Assembly (NCBI GenBank): GCA_903833275.1
Contig: CAILEP010000003.1
Location: 1-64,000, forward strand
Direction of reading: 5' to 3'
DNA: 64,000 nucleotides
Origin: an uncultured Bdellovibrionales bacterium
GTDB taxonomy: Bacteria > Bdellovibrionota > Bdellovibrionia > Bdellovibrionales > UBA1609
The notes beneath the pieces are model-generated. The model saw nothing but the letters and a program-made list of their open reading frames with translations, was not told the DNA's origin and did not search any database. Below are positions 34,203 through 43,660 of this stretch, in pieces (within the stretch, counting starts at the first letter, position 1; each line of letters opens with the position of its first letter). The translations under genes were made by a program, and so were the position numbers.

Positions 34203-34786
34203 TCTTTTTTCGCCTTAACTGAAAGCCCCAGAGTAAAACGAGAAACCACTTCACCGGTCTCTACCAACCGAGCCTCCGCGCTGACCTGCTCTGTCACGCG
34301 TTCTCCGGTGTTGACAGCCACATCCACCATACGGGCCACTTGGGCCCCGGCACTACAAACAAATAACAAATCGCCTTCGGCGCGCTTCAAAAAGGTCGCG
34401 TTGAAATCTTTAAAGATCGGAACAACTTTCACGCCAGTGTGCTCTCGGGCCATCTCGAAAGCTAAAAGACCCACAACAATATCCGCCCCCATCGACTGGG
34501 CCCCGAAATACATACTACTAAGATGATTTTTTGTTACAAAGTTCAAATTGATTCGAACTTCACAACCGTTCGCGTCGATTTTGACAACCTTAGGTTGCAC
34601 CATAAAAAGCAACGGAACTTGCGTCAGGCCAAAGAGCTTTAATCGCATATCAGGCGAATAGTTCTCAACACTCTTCAACGTTTGAACGAGAGTCGCCGCA
34701 TCAATCAATTTCTCGGTAAATTTGGCCGAAACGCGCTCTGAGACCTGTTGTGCTATTTTTTTGGTTTTCTCGACAAAATCAGCCAT
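34199..34786 (-). CDS. DUF4442 hotdog-fold protein (thioesterase-like)
   Basis: 195 residues. The segment VRINLNFVTKNHLSSMYFGAQSMGADIVVGLLAF fits the DUF4442/PaaI-like hotdog family, where Asn/His in 'KNHL..M' are the conserved positions. Members are presumed acyl-CoA thioesterases or acyl-binding proteins. No signal peptide, so cytoplasmic. Its stop overlaps the start of the downstream lipoprotein gene, which suggests co-expression but no clear shared role. Confidence 0.75.
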   Translation of the reverse strand: MADFVEKTKKIAQQVSERVSAKFTEKLIDAATLVQTLKSVENYSPDMRLKLFGLTQVPLLFMVQPKVVKIDANGCEVRINLNFVTKNHLSSMYFGAQSMGADIVVGLLAFEMAREHTGVKVVPIFKDFNATFLKRAEGDLLFVCSAGAQVARMVDVAVNTGERVTEQVSAEARLVETGEVVSRFTLGLSVKAKKD

Positions 34787-34959
34787 GATTGCACCCCTCT
34801 CTAGAAGTTTACGTCCAACAATGAGGCAGTTGCAAGATCGCGAGCCGACACAATTTGATACGATGGCAAAAACAGGCCGGCATTGATCGAAACTAGACTA
34901 ACGGCCACAGTCAGCGCTGCCGATAAACTGGTAGTCAATTTAGTTTTCTGGGAGCTAAC

Positions 34960-35400
34960 GTGTCAGCAGAAAATCAGCCAATTCAAAATAGCGGAAACAT
35001 CGTCGAAACCATTGTGATCGCAGAAGATTCGATACCAAACCAAAGAATTTTGCAGCACCTGTTACTGAAGCTCGGCTACGAAGTGATCGCAACAAATAAC
35101 GGAGCTCTCGCGTGGGCCGCCTTAAATAGCCCCGATACTAAAAATGTCGTATGCGTAATCTCAGACCTAATGATGCCCGAAGAGAATGGCCTTCATTTAC
35201 TGAAAAGAGTTCGCCAAAGCGAGAATTACAAAACAACACCTTTTGTGTTTGTAACCGCCGTCGCCGATAAAGATCTGATTAAAGAAGCAAAGGACCTCGG
35301 CATCAACGGCTACATACTCAAACCGATTTCGTTTCAAAAAGTCGAAGCCAAACTAAAAGAGCTGTTTCCGGGGCGAAAGTTTCCGAAAGTTGCAGCCTAA
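34960..35400 (+). CDS. CheY-like response regulator (receiver only)
   Basis: 146 residues. Receiver domain with the acidic pair in VIAEDSIPN, phospho-acceptor Asp69 in VISDLMMPEENG, the Thr in FVFVTAV and the Lys in YILKPIS. No output domain, so it acts through protein contacts. The GTG start is preceded by GGGAGC. It leads a three-gene plus-strand unit with an HDOD protein (6-base gap) and a histidine kinase, its likely partner. Confidence 0.9.
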   Translation: MSAENQPIQNSGNIVETIVIAEDSIPNQRILQHLLLKLGYEVIATNNGALAWAALNSPDTKNVVCVISDLMMPEENGLHLLKRVRQSENYKTTPFVFVTAVADKDLIKEAKDLGINGYILKPISFQKVEAKLKELFPGRKFPKVAA

Positions 35401-35406
35401 AGTGTT

Positions 35407-36294
35407 ATGGCAGCCCTCAAGCTCGACACCGAAACCATCGTAAAAAAATTGAACGATATCCCCTCGCTGCCGTCCGTGGTTTATGAGCTAAGCCGAGTGA
35501 TAAACGACCCCATGTCTTCGACAAAAGATGTTGAGGCAATCATGGCTCAAGACCTTGGCATGACAACCAAAGTTCTCAAGCTTGCCAATTCGGCCTACTA
35601 TGCCATCCCGGGCGGGGTCACGTCTTTGTCGAGAGCCATCGGTTTTATTGGCTTCGACACTGTTCACCAGCTGGTCCTATCAGCCTCAATCATTCAGGCC
35701 CTTGAAATTAAGGGCCCTTCAATTTTCGACGTTAATGAATTCTGGAAGCACTCAATTGTCGTGGCCATCGCCTCTGAAGTGATCGCCAAATATGTAAAAC
35801 ACCCAACCCCAGCCGATCTTTTTACAGTTGGACTAGTACATGACATGGGCAAAGTGGCCCTTTTTCTCGCCGCCCCCGAAGTTCTTGTTGAGATCACAGC
35901 GCGCGCAGATAAAAACAAATTGAGCTTTCTCGAAATTGAAGAAGAAAACAAAATCACACCTCACACCGAACTTGGCAAGCTTCTCGCCGAAAAATGGAAG
36001 TTGCCCCGTAACATTCTAGTGGCGGCCAAATATCATCATGAAAACGACATGCAAAAACGCCAGAACATTTCGTCCGACCTCAATCAAATAATCGACATCG
36101 TAATGCTCGCCAATCTACTCACCCACGCTTTAAGGTTAGGAAATAGCGGCCACCACAAGGTAATCGGGGCCCCAACTGAGCTCTTAACCCGCCTTGAGAT
36201 TCACCCTCAAAACGATATGCCAACTCTCTTGAAGCAGCTCAAAGCGCAAATAGAGCAGGCTTCTGAATTTATACGCATGATTGGCTCCAAATGA
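35407..36294 (+). CDS. HDOD-domain signalling protein
   Basis: 295 residues. The HDOD domain spans about residues 15-215, with IPSLPSVVYELSRVINDP, MAQDLGMTTKVLKLANSAYYA, SRAIGFIGFDTVHQLVLS, VGLVHDMGKVALF and KYHHEN. HDOD proteins are degenerate HD hydrolases acting as scaffolds in motility, cell-cycle and second-messenger control. The HD-like VHDMGK is retained here. It sits between a receiver protein and a histidine kinase; its stop overlaps the kinase ATG (ATGA). Confidence 0.9.
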   Translation: MAALKLDTETIVKKLNDIPSLPSVVYELSRVINDPMSSTKDVEAIMAQDLGMTTKVLKLANSAYYAIPGGVTSLSRAIGFIGFDTVHQLVLSASIIQALEIKGPSIFDVNEFWKHSIVVAIASEVIAKYVKHPTPADLFTVGLVHDMGKVALFLAAPEVLVEITARADKNKLSFLEIEEENKITPHTELGKLLAEKWKLPRNILVAAKYHHENDMQKRQNISSDLNQIIDIVMLANLLTHALRLGNSGHHKVIGAPTELLTRLEIHPQNDMPTLLKQLKAQIEQASEFIRMIGSK

Positions 36295-37508
36295 AGCTTA
36301 ACGCTGAAACCGCCCAGCTTCTATACAAAGTGATCGCCGATGAAGTGACAATGGCCATTGTCGTCGTTGGCCCTGACAATATCATTCACTACGCCAACCG
36401 AATGGCTCATTATCTTTTTGAATTTTCGCTCGACGAATCGACTGGGTTTACCGCCCCACCCCCTGTTAGCGTCGAAAAGTTTTTTGCTACGGCGGCTTCA
36501 GAGAAGCGCATTAAGTGCCTCAATGCCGAAGTGCTCGAGATGCAGGGGCTCATTCAGGATGTACTCATTCAAAAACCAGATTCGAATTCGTTTATCGCGA
36601 CACTCGGCATACGGCACGTTACCATCGACGGCGCCCGTCACCTTCTTCTCATGATTCAAGACGTGACGTTTCAGAAAAAACTTCAACGCGAAATAACTGA
36701 AAAACAAGGCGCCATCCAGCGCGCCCACCAAGATCTGCTACATCAGAATCAGCAATTGAAAGAACTCGACATTGCAAAAGATCGCTTTGTCGCCATGACC
36801 ACCCATGAACTTCGCACCCCCGTCTCGGCCATACTCGCCTCGGCTGACATTCTAAAATCCAACCTCTATGATGACAAAACACAACACGACGAATTTGTTA
36901 ATATCGTCTTCGAACAGGCCCAGCATCTGCTCGATCTGGTAAATGACATTCTCGACTTTTCAAAGATTCGCGCTAATAAAATGGACTATTACATTGAAGA
37001 AAAAGATCTTTCAGAGACCGTGGCCCACGAATTTGAATCAATGAAGCAAATCGCCAAAAATGCTAAAATTGAATTGATTCTGACCCCCCCGGCCAAACCT
37101 ATGCTTTGCTATTTTGACGAAGTTCGCATCAAGCAGGTCGTGACGAACCTGATCAGCAACGCAATCAAATACAATGTCCCGAATGGCCAAGTGCGGGTTG
37201 AAATAAAATCAACCGCAGAATACTGCGAGGTCTATATTCAGGACACCGGCAAGGGCATCGCTGAAGCTGATTTTGGTAAAATTTTTAGCGAATTTGAAAC
37301 CCTGGGCAAAATGGGCAATCACTCAAAAGGCACCGGCCTAGGGCTGCCAATCAGCCAGCGCATGGTGCGCCGAATGGGCGGCGAGATCCTTCTGACGAGC
37401 GAAATCGGCAAGGGCTCGGTGTTTTGGTTCACAGTCCCGCGCCAAAGAATACTCGACGAGGTAGATTATCGCTCTCGCTCGTCTTCTACTGATGACATCG
37501 CCAGCTGA
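36291..37508 (+). CDS. Soluble PAS-type sensor histidine kinase
   Basis: 405 residues with no transmembrane segment. A PAS-like domain (residues 15-125, starting VTMAIVVVGPDNIIHYANRMA) and a short coiled coil (128-162) lead to the dimerisation domain with His172 in FVAMTTHELRTPVSAI. ATP-binding boxes are VVTNLISNAIKYN, DTGKGIAEADFGKIF and GTGLGLPISQRMV. It probably phosphorylates the receiver encoded two genes upstream and senses a cytoplasmic signal. It overlaps the HDOD gene by four bases. Confidence 0.92.
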   Translation: MKLNAETAQLLYKVIADEVTMAIVVVGPDNIIHYANRMAHYLFEFSLDESTGFTAPPPVSVEKFFATAASEKRIKCLNAEVLEMQGLIQDVLIQKPDSNSFIATLGIRHVTIDGARHLLLMIQDVTFQKKLQREITEKQGAIQRAHQDLLHQNQQLKELDIAKDRFVAMTTHELRTPVSAILASADILKSNLYDDKTQHDEFVNIVFEQAQHLLDLVNDILDFSKIRANKMDYYIEEKDLSETVAHEFESMKQIAKNAKIELILTPPAKPMLCYFDEVRIKQVVTNLISNAIKYNVPNGQVRVEIKSTAEYCEVYIQDTGKGIAEADFGKIFSEFETLGKMGNHSKGTGLGLPISQRMVRRMGGEILLTSEIGKGSVFWFTVPRQRILDEVDYRSRSSSTDDIAS

Positions 37509-37527
37509 TTTGTAGATACTCCCCCTC

Positions 37528-38400
37528 ATGCAAAATAAATGGTGGGCGGCCAGCGAACTCTTGCTGGCTACGACAATTTGGGGCTTTGGCTTTACCGCAA
37601 GTATTTGGGCGCTGGTCGCATTTGATTCAATCTCTATTTCAATTCTTCGTTTTGGCATCGCCTTTATCGTCGGTGCGATAATCGTGCGGCTTAACCGCGA
37701 AATGCGCCCGCAATTAAATCGAGCCAACCTACTCAAAAGTTTTTTACCTGGCATCCTTTTGGGGGGCATGCTCTGCCTTCAGACCTGGGGTCTCGAGTAT
37801 ACGACCGCCACCAACAGCGGCTTCATCACAACTCTTTACGTGGTCTTCGTGCCGATCATCGAGACACTGGTTTATAGAAAACGCCTGGCGCGAAATCACG
37901 CCCTCTGGGTTTTTCTAGCTCTTGTCGGCACAGGCCTCATGATCAAACTTCACTTTGATAGCTTCAATAAAGGTGACATTTTAACTCTGGTTTGTGCCAT
38001 TACGGCCAGTCTTCAAATGGTGGCGGTCGGGCGGGTCAGCCAAACAATCAAATCTCCGTTTGCCTTCAACACCTTTCAGAGTTTTTGGGCAGTAATTATC
38101 TCTTTGATATTCTGGCCCTTTTACGGTCGGGTGCTTTTTCAAATGCCTGACATGCGCGCCATCATAGGGCTCTTCTCTCTTATTTTTCTTTCTACCCTTC
38201 TGGGCTTCTTCTTGCAGGTCAAGGCCCAGAAAGTTTTGTCACCCTCAATTTCAAGTCTTATATTTTTGCTCGAATCGCCGTTTGCCGCAATATTTGCCAT
38301 CTTTTTTCTGCACGAGCGACTCACCTTGTGGCAGACTGCGGGCGGAGTGCTGATCTTTTTCGCAGCCGTGCAAGCCACACGGGGGGAGTCAAAAAAATGA
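37528..38400 (+). CDS. DMT-superfamily (EamA) transporter
   Basis: 290 residues, about ten hydrophobic helices in two EamA repeats (residues 5-140 and 150-285). Typical parts are ASELLLATTIWGFGFTAS, TTATNSGFITTLYVVFVPIIE and the C-terminal LLESPFAAIFAIFFLHERLTLWQTAGG. These inner-membrane carriers export amino acids, nucleosides or metabolites; the substrate cannot be inferred. Its stop overlaps the ATG of the secreted esterase gene (ATGA). Confidence 0.88.
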   Translation: MQNKWWAASELLLATTIWGFGFTASIWALVAFDSISISILRFGIAFIVGAIIVRLNREMRPQLNRANLLKSFLPGILLGGMLCLQTWGLEYTTATNSGFITTLYVVFVPIIETLVYRKRLARNHALWVFLALVGTGLMIKLHFDSFNKGDILTLVCAITASLQMVAVGRVSQTIKSPFAFNTFQSFWAVIISLIFWPFYGRVLFQMPDMRAIIGLFSLIFLSTLLGFFLQVKAQKVLSPSISSLIFLLESPFAAIFAIFFLHERLTLWQTAGGVLIFFAAVQATRGESKK

Positions 38401-39302
38401 TTCAATCAAAAAGTAAAGTCGCCGCCCTGATTATGCTTTTAGCTCTGACCTCGGGGTCACAAGCACACCCCTCAGAAGTGAATCTCGCCGCAGAAAATGC
38501 CGCAGCTAGCACCTCATCTGACGAGTGCGGCGAAATGCTTTTCGAAAAACGCCAGGTTTACTATTGCATTGCGCGAACTGATCGAGCTCGCAATCCTGAC
38601 ATTCTCTTTCAGTTTCATGGCCTACTCGGCAGCCACTTCATTTGGCAGAACTTAAGCGCCTTCAAAAAAGTCCGTAAAAACTGGCAACAAATGGGCTTCG
38701 TGCCTCCGACCGTTGTTTCTCTTTCGATGGGCCCTTACTGGGTTTTGACCGACGTCCAAAAGCGCGGCGCTTTGCTTTCGCTCTTTCACAATCAAGTGCT
38801 GCCTTTTTTTGAGTCCTACGTCGGAGGTCTCTCTGGCGGAAAGCGCCTGCTGTTGGGCGAGTCAATGGGCGGCTACAACGCCCTCCAGCTTTATTTGAAA
38901 TTTCCGCAAGACTACAAACGTGTGGCAGTACTTTGCCCTGCTCTTCCGACAATCCCCTACGAACCGTCGAGACATGAGATCTTGGCCTACGCGAAAAGAA
39001 CCGGCGCCGGGCCTATACGAGCCTTTTTCACTGCTGAAATGGCGCACCACGAGTTCTCGACTCGCGAAGAATGGGATGCCCATAACCCTTTTCAGCTGGT
39101 TTTGAAAACTGACGTCACGGCCCCTAAACTTTATATTTCGGCCGCCGACCGTGATGGCTATGGTTTTTTTGAAGGGGAATCAAAGTTCTTCGAACTAGCA
39201 AAAGCGAGCGGCCGAGCAGTTGAATTTGTGAGAATAGCGAACGGCCGCCACTGCAAGATGGACCCCCAATCGCTCAGTGCGTTTCTCGCTAGCAGCAAGT
39301 AA
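38397..39302 (+). CDS. Secreted alpha/beta-hydrolase, esterase-D-like
   Basis: 301 residues. A signal peptide ends near SGSQAHPSE. The alpha/beta-hydrolase fold shows FQFHGLLGSHFIWQN (oxyanion strand), the nucleophile elbow LLLGESMGGYNALQL, an Asp region SAADRDGYGFFEGE and a C-terminal His in RIANGRHCKMD. It resembles putative esterases of the S-formylglutathione-hydrolase class. I use the ATG at 38397, which overlaps the transporter stop and gives a clean signal. Substrate unknown. Confidence 0.82.
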   Translation: MIQSKSKVAALIMLLALTSGSQAHPSEVNLAAENAAASTSSDECGEMLFEKRQVYYCIARTDRARNPDILFQFHGLLGSHFIWQNLSAFKKVRKNWQQMGFVPPTVVSLSMGPYWVLTDVQKRGALLSLFHNQVLPFFESYVGGLSGGKRLLLGESMGGYNALQLYLKFPQDYKRVAVLCPALPTIPYEPSRHEILAYAKRTGAGPIRAFFTAEMAHHEFSTREEWDAHNPFQLVLKTDVTAPKLYISAADRDGYGFFEGESKFFELAKASGRAVEFVRIANGRHCKMDPQSLSAFLASSK

Positions 39303-39399
39303 GTGAATTCACGACCCAGCGCGTTAGTCGAGCTCAGTGGCTCTCTATCTGCATTGAGATATTGACGCGGGGCCATTTCTTTATAAATACTCTCATCCG

Positions 39400-39954
39400 A
39401 TGAATAATTACCAAGCTATTGAACTAAAGCCCCACCTGGCAAATCACCGCTTTCTATTCGTCTGTGCGGCCGCCCTGTCTTTGCTGTTTTTCGCGGTATC
39501 AAGCTTTGCTAGTACATACAGCCGTCACGGCAAAACCAATCAGCCCCAAAGCCAAAACACACTTCGCTCAAGCTTGGTAAATATCAATGATTACAATTTA
39601 GTTTGCCCCTACAGATCAGTTGGCTCTCCACCAAAGATTCTCGTTAACTCTTACAGCCTCACCGTCGCGTTTATGTCTGACTCAAATAACAAATGCGTGA
39701 TCACTGACCTCGAAACTCTTTTAATTCAACCCATTGAATCATGCACAAGTTGCTACAATTTGACGGTGGCGACCCCAGGCACTCATGAGCATGTCTATCT
39801 AGTGAGTCTTCGAGCTAACAGCAGCTCTCGCAATGCCATTGAGTATAGCGTTAGCCTCGATGAAGTTTTTTATGAAGATGATATTCGGCCGATGGTTTCA
39901 CAGGTCAGCTGCAAGAAAAACCCTATTTTAAAACCAATCTCTCAAAACTATTAA
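39400..39954 (+). CDS. Secreted protein of unknown function
   Basis: 184 residues. A long N-region is followed by a hydrophobic core (FLFVCAAALSLLFFAVSSFA) and a likely signal cut after SSFAS near residue 44. The mature part is polar, with five cysteines (LVCPY, NKCVI, ESCTSCYN, VSCKK). No family recognised. It abuts the RimK gene on the other strand with no gap between the two stop codons. Confidence 0.6.
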   Translation: MNNYQAIELKPHLANHRFLFVCAAALSLLFFAVSSFASTYSRHGKTNQPQSQNTLRSSLVNINDYNLVCPYRSVGSPPKILVNSYSLTVAFMSDSNNKCVITDLETLLIQPIESCTSCYNLTVATPGTHEHVYLVSLRANSSSRNAIEYSVSLDEVFYEDDIRPMVSQVSCKKNPILKPISQNY

Positions 39955-40866
39955 TCAGGTCTGAATCTCTTTCTCATCACGGCGTTTACGACGAGCGGCC
40001 TTGCGCTCAATGTAACGAATAATTGCCTCAGCGACATTTTCACCACTGGTCGATTCGATACCCTCAAGCCCTGGTGAAGAATTCACTTCTAAAATCATCG
40101 GGCCTTTTTTCGAACGTATAATATCAACACCTGAAATTTGAAGGCCCAAGGCCTTTGACGAATCAATGGCCATCTGGCGTTCTTTCTCGGTGATTTTGAT
40201 TTTCTGGGTTGAGCCCCCGCGGTGCACATTCGAGCGAAAATCACCCTTTGCGGCTTTTCTCTGCATGCTCGCCACAACCTTGTCGCCGACCACAAAAAGT
40301 CTCAAGTCAGCCCCGCCCGCCTCACCAATAAAATCTTGAACCAAAATGTCAGACTTGAGGCCGCAGAACGCCTGAATGACAGATTCAGAGGCTTTGCGAG
40401 TTTTAGTCAAAACCACGCCGAGGCCTTGAGTGCCCTCGACCAACTTAATCACAAGCGGTGCGCCGCCGACAGTGTCGATCAAACCGCCCACGTCATTGGT
40501 CGAATGCGATGAGCCTGTATCAGGGATCATAAACCCTTTGCGGGCCAGAGTCTGAAGAGCCCGCAATTTGTCTCGTGAACGAGTGATACCTAGCGACGAG
40601 TTCAAACAAAACGTGCGCATGATCTCAAACTGGCGAACCACAGCTGTACCAAAAAATGTGTAACTAGCCCCAATGCGCGGTATGACGGCATCAAAATAAT
40701 CAAGAGCTCGCCCCTCGTAATAGATTGAGCTCTCATTCGGAGTGACCTTTAGGTAACACCTCAAGTAATTCACAACTTCAATTGCGTGGCCGCGTTTTTC
40801 AGCCTCAAAAACCATTCGTCTGTTCGAATAACTATTCGGGCCAATACTCAGTAAGGCGATTTTCAT
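39955..40866 (-). CDS. rimK: RimK-type ATP-grasp ligase
   Basis: 303 residues, close to RimK (300). ATP-grasp ligases of this family add Glu to the C terminus of ribosomal protein S6 or join amino acids and peptides. Visible: [21 protein letters not shown], the substrate region [22 protein letters not shown], the ATP site [34 protein letters not shown], and the Mg ligands in [14 protein letters not shown]. The ATG at 40866 overlaps the upstream synthase gene by four bases (ATGA). True substrate uncertain. Confidence 0.88.
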   Translation of the reverse strand: MKIALLSIGPNSYSNRRMVFEAEKRGHAIEVVNYLRCYLKVTPNESSIYYEGRALDYFDAVIPRIGASYTFFGTAVVRQFEIMRTFCLNSSLGITRSRDKLRALQTLARKGFMIPDTGSSHSTNDVGGLIDTVGGAPLVIKLVEGTQGLGVVLTKTRKASESVIQAFCGLKSDILVQDFIGEAGGADLRLFVVGDKVVASMQRKAAKGDFRSNVHRGGSTQKIKITEKERQMAIDSSKALGLQISGVDIIRSKKGPMILEVNSSPGLEGIESTSGENVAEAIIRYIERKAARRKRRDEKEIQT

Positions 40867-41813
40867 AATAGATTTTGTTCTTTCATCCACTTGTCGTCGA
40901 TAAATTTCGACATATAGTTGCGAACCCCGTCAGGCAAAATGATAACGCAGTTTTGACCGGCCTCAAGTTTGCGCGCGGCTTGATGAGCCGCAAACAGTGC
41001 CGCACCGCTTGAGCCACCACACAATAGCCCTTCTTCGCGAATCAAGCGACGAGCCCAAGAAAAAGAGTCACGATCGTTTGACTTCACCCATTGGTGAATT
41101 TTGATATCCTTCATTACATCCGGAATAAAATCATAGCCTATGCCTTCAACCAAATAGGTTTTGATATCACCAGAGCCCGCAAGAATAGAGCCTTCAGGGT
41201 CAACCCCGACCACTTTTGCTTTCGGCACTTTCTCGCTCATACATTGGGCGATACCGGCAAGTGTGCCGCCGGTGCCAGCCGTGATCACCACCATGTCAAC
41301 CTGGCCATTGAGATCATCGATAATCTCGTGCGCCGTGGTTTCGTGATGCGCTTTCGGATTGTTCACATTCGCGTATTGATCAAGAATGTGAGCGCGCGGC
41401 AATTCTTTGCAAAGTTTTTTAGCGACTCCGATATGACTCTCTGGCGCATCAAATGCGGCTTCAGTGGGAGTCCGAATAATCTGGGCACCAAGAGCCTCGA
41501 GCACCACTTGCTTTTCGCGACTCATTTTTTGGGGCATAGTGATAATCACTTTATAGCCAAGTACCGCCCCCGCAAGTGCGAGGCCAATTCCAGTATTGCC
41601 AGAGGTTGGCTCGATCAAAGTATCGCCTGGTTTTATACGACCGGACTTCTGAGCCTCAACCACCATACGATAAGCAATTCGATCTTTAATCGAACCACCC
41701 GGATTAAAATATTCACACTTCGCAAATAAGTTACACTTAAGCCCGGCGTTAACGCGGTTAAGTTTCACAAGCGGAGTGCGGCCAATGGTTTCTAATATAT
41801 TGTTATAAATCAT
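40863..41813 (-). CDS. Cysteine synthase / cystathionine beta-synthase (PLP)
   Basis: 316 residues. Fold-type II PLP enzyme with the PLP Lys in [29 protein letters not shown] and [13 protein letters not shown]. Segments [30 protein letters not shown] and [10 protein letters not shown]...[13 protein letters not shown] resemble cystathionine beta-synthase more than CysK. The C-terminal CBS regulatory domain of eukaryotic enzymes is absent. It makes cysteine from O-acetylserine, or cystathionine from serine and homocysteine. It is translationally coupled to rimK and lies 30 bases after the nucleoside phosphorylase gene. Confidence 0.88.
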   Translation of the reverse strand: MIYNNILETIGRTPLVKLNRVNAGLKCNLFAKCEYFNPGGSIKDRIAYRMVVEAQKSGRIKPGDTLIEPTSGNTGIGLALAGAVLGYKVIITMPQKMSREKQVVLEALGAQIIRTPTEAAFDAPESHIGVAKKLCKELPRAHILDQYANVNNPKAHHETTAHEIIDDLNGQVDMVVITAGTGGTLAGIAQCMSEKVPKAKVVGVDPEGSILAGSGDIKTYLVEGIGYDFIPDVMKDIKIHQWVKSNDRDSFSWARRLIREEGLLCGGSSGAALFAAHQAARKLEAGQNCVIILPDGVRNYMSKFIDDKWMKEQNLL

Positions 41814-41843
41814 AGAGTTTAGATTAGGGCCGGCAGCCCTATT

Positions 41844-42599
41844 TCACAATTCGCAACGCGAGGCGATGATGGCTTCCGCCACCAGTTGCATCTGCTTTCT
41901 TGCGGCTGAAAAGTCACTTCGCCACTGGTCTGGCCAAAGCTCATCCGAGATCACCAATAAACTCGCGGTTTCAACCTTCAAACAGTGGCCTATGGCGTAC
42001 AAGGCTGAGGTCTCCATATCAACTGCGGCAAGCCCGGCCTGAGCATATTGACGAATCTCTTTCTCCGTTTCGCGAAAAAGAGCATCAGTGCTCCAAACAG
42101 GCGCTTCTTTGTAAATAATCTTAGATTTCGAAAGCATCCGTCGAAGATAACCAGCACACCGCTCTGTACCGAAAGAAAATTCGGCCGGAGGCACGTAATG
42201 CGACGAAGTGCCCTCATCTCTCAACGCCTTGGTGACCAAAATCAAATCGCCAATTTTTTGTTCAGCCGAAAGAGCCCCCGCCTGACCGAGAGCCATGATG
42301 ACCTTCGCCCCAAAAGCCACGAGAAGCTCAATATAGAACGCCATGGCCGGGGCACCGATACCAAAATTCGAAAGCACACCAATATCAGTTGCAGGCGCAA
42401 GCTCGAGCCGAGCACCAAAAAATGACTTCACCTCAAGTTTTCTATGCCATTTGGGCGAACTCTGAAGACCAAAGTAAAGCAGGATTGTTTTTGGCAGATC
42501 GTACTTAGGCAATCGATTGGTCTTCTTTAGTTCAGCCATTAACATTGAGGCCTGAACTTTGCCCTTTTCAGAATACTTGCTCGCCCGTGCGCTGTTCAT
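41844..42599 (-). CDS. Purine/uridine phosphorylase family protein
   Basis: 251 residues. Nucleoside phosphorylase-1 superfamily: VLSNFGIGAPAMAFYIELL (phosphate loop), ALGQAGALS, ALRDEGTSSHYVPPAEF, and the ribose site AVDMETSALYAIG. The RDEGTSSHY segment is closest to uridine/purine phosphorylases rather than MTA/SAH nucleosidase, but a hydrolytic nucleosidase is not excluded. It overlaps hemH by four bases within the heme operon. A link with heme synthesis is not evident. Confidence 0.83.
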   Translation of the reverse strand: MNSARASKYSEKGKVQASMLMAELKKTNRLPKYDLPKTILLYFGLQSSPKWHRKLEVKSFFGARLELAPATDIGVLSNFGIGAPAMAFYIELLVAFGAKVIMALGQAGALSAEQKIGDLILVTKALRDEGTSSHYVPPAEFSFGTERCAGYLRRMLSKSKIIYKEAPVWSTDALFRETEKEIRQYAQAGLAAVDMETSALYAIGHCLKVETASLLVISDELWPDQWRSDFSAARKQMQLVAEAIIASRCEL

Positions 42600-43660
42600 T
42601 TCTTAAATGCCTGCCATTTCTTCTTATCATGAACAATCTCGCTCGCCGCGCGCACCCAGCTGTCAGAATCATTCAAGCACGGGACGAGTTTTAAATCATC
42701 GCCACCATGAGATCGAAATTCTTCGCGCCCTCTGATCGCGACTTCTTCAAGAGTTTCTAAACAGTCGGTGACAAAAGACGGGCAAGCCACCAATAACCGC
42801 TTAACCCCTTTTTTCGGAAGCTCGCGATAAAAAGCGTCAGAAAACGGTTGAATCCACCCAGAGGTTAGCCTCGACTGAAAGCCAATCGAAATATCCCGCG
42901 GACTAAATCTCACGCCTTCGCGAGCTCGACAAAACAAATCGCGACGAATGACTTCAGAGGTCTCGTAACACTGCCGCCGATAACACTGCCCATTCTTCTC
43001 GGTCTTCTGCTGCGAACATGAACCGTTGCCCTCACATTGTGCCGAAATTTTCTTAACATGGCTTACCGGCAACCCGTGATAACTCAAAAGCAAATGATCA
43101 GCATCAAACCCGCGATTGGCCGAAGCAATATTGTCACTCCAAACCGCAGCGACGTCGACGTTGTCACAAAACTCTTCGATAAAATAACTTTGACCACGAA
43201 AATTGGTTTCAGCAAAAACCTCACGACAAAGATTAAGCACTGTTTCAGTCGAAGACAGAGCGTACTGCGGGTACATCGGCCAAACGTAAATCTCTTTTGC
43301 TCCGCCGCGAATTGTCTCGCTCAGTTCGTGCCGCAATGATGGCTGACCGTAGCGCATTGCCAACTTAACCGTAAACCCGTCATCACCCGCAGCCTTCTCA
43401 GTGGACTTCAGTTTTTCAAAGAATGCCTTTGAATGAAACATCAGCGGCGAACCGTCGTCGCGCCAAACTTGTTGGTAGGCATGGGCCGATTTACGCGAAC
43501 GCGTTGGCACAATGATCCCGCTTACCAATATCCGCCGAAACGGATTCGGGATATCGATTACATATTTATCATTGAGAAATTCGCGAAGATAGTGCGCAAC
43601 CGCTTTCGGCGTCGGCGCTTGCGGAGTACCCAAATTGACAATCAAAAGTGTCTTACTCAT
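42596..43660 (-). CDS. hemH: Ferrochelatase with internal Cys-rich insert
   Basis: 354 residues. It inserts Fe2+ into protoporphyrin IX, the last heme step. The start LLIVNLGTPQAPTPKAVAHYL and FLVDKYVIDIP-like FLNDKYVIDIPNPFRR fit the family. The catalytic His is in LLSYHGLPVSH. Between this and the second half is a Cys-rich stretch with spacing C-x5-C-x10-C-x4-C (in SAQCEGNGSC and GQCYRRQC), consistent with the internal [2Fe-2S] class of bacterial ferrochelatases known from Myxococcus. Later FQSRLTSGWIQPFSDA and CPSFVTDCLETLEE are family blocks. It overlaps both neighbours. Confidence 0.95.
   Translation of the reverse strand: MSKTLLIVNLGTPQAPTPKAVAHYLREFLNDKYVIDIPNPFRRILVSGIIVPTRSRKSAHAYQQVWRDDGSPLMFHSKAFFEKLKSTEKAAGDDGFTVKLAMRYGQPSLRHELSETIRGGAKEIYVWPMYPQYALSSTETVLNLCREVFAETNFRGQSYFIEEFCDNVDVAAVWSDNIASANRGFDADHLLLSYHGLPVSHVKKISAQCEGNGSCSQQKTEKNGQCYRRQCYETSEVIRRDLFCRAREGVRFSPRDISIGFQSRLTSGWIQPFSDAFYRELPKKGVKRLLVACPSFVTDCLETLEEVAIRGREEFRSHGGDDLKLVPCLNDSDSWVRAASEIVHDKKKWQAFKK

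Noticed and set aside
34787-34959. Divergent spacer between the DUF4442 and response regulator genes
   Set aside because: No convincing paired -35/-10 could be chosen on either strand, and no ncRNA-like structure was found.
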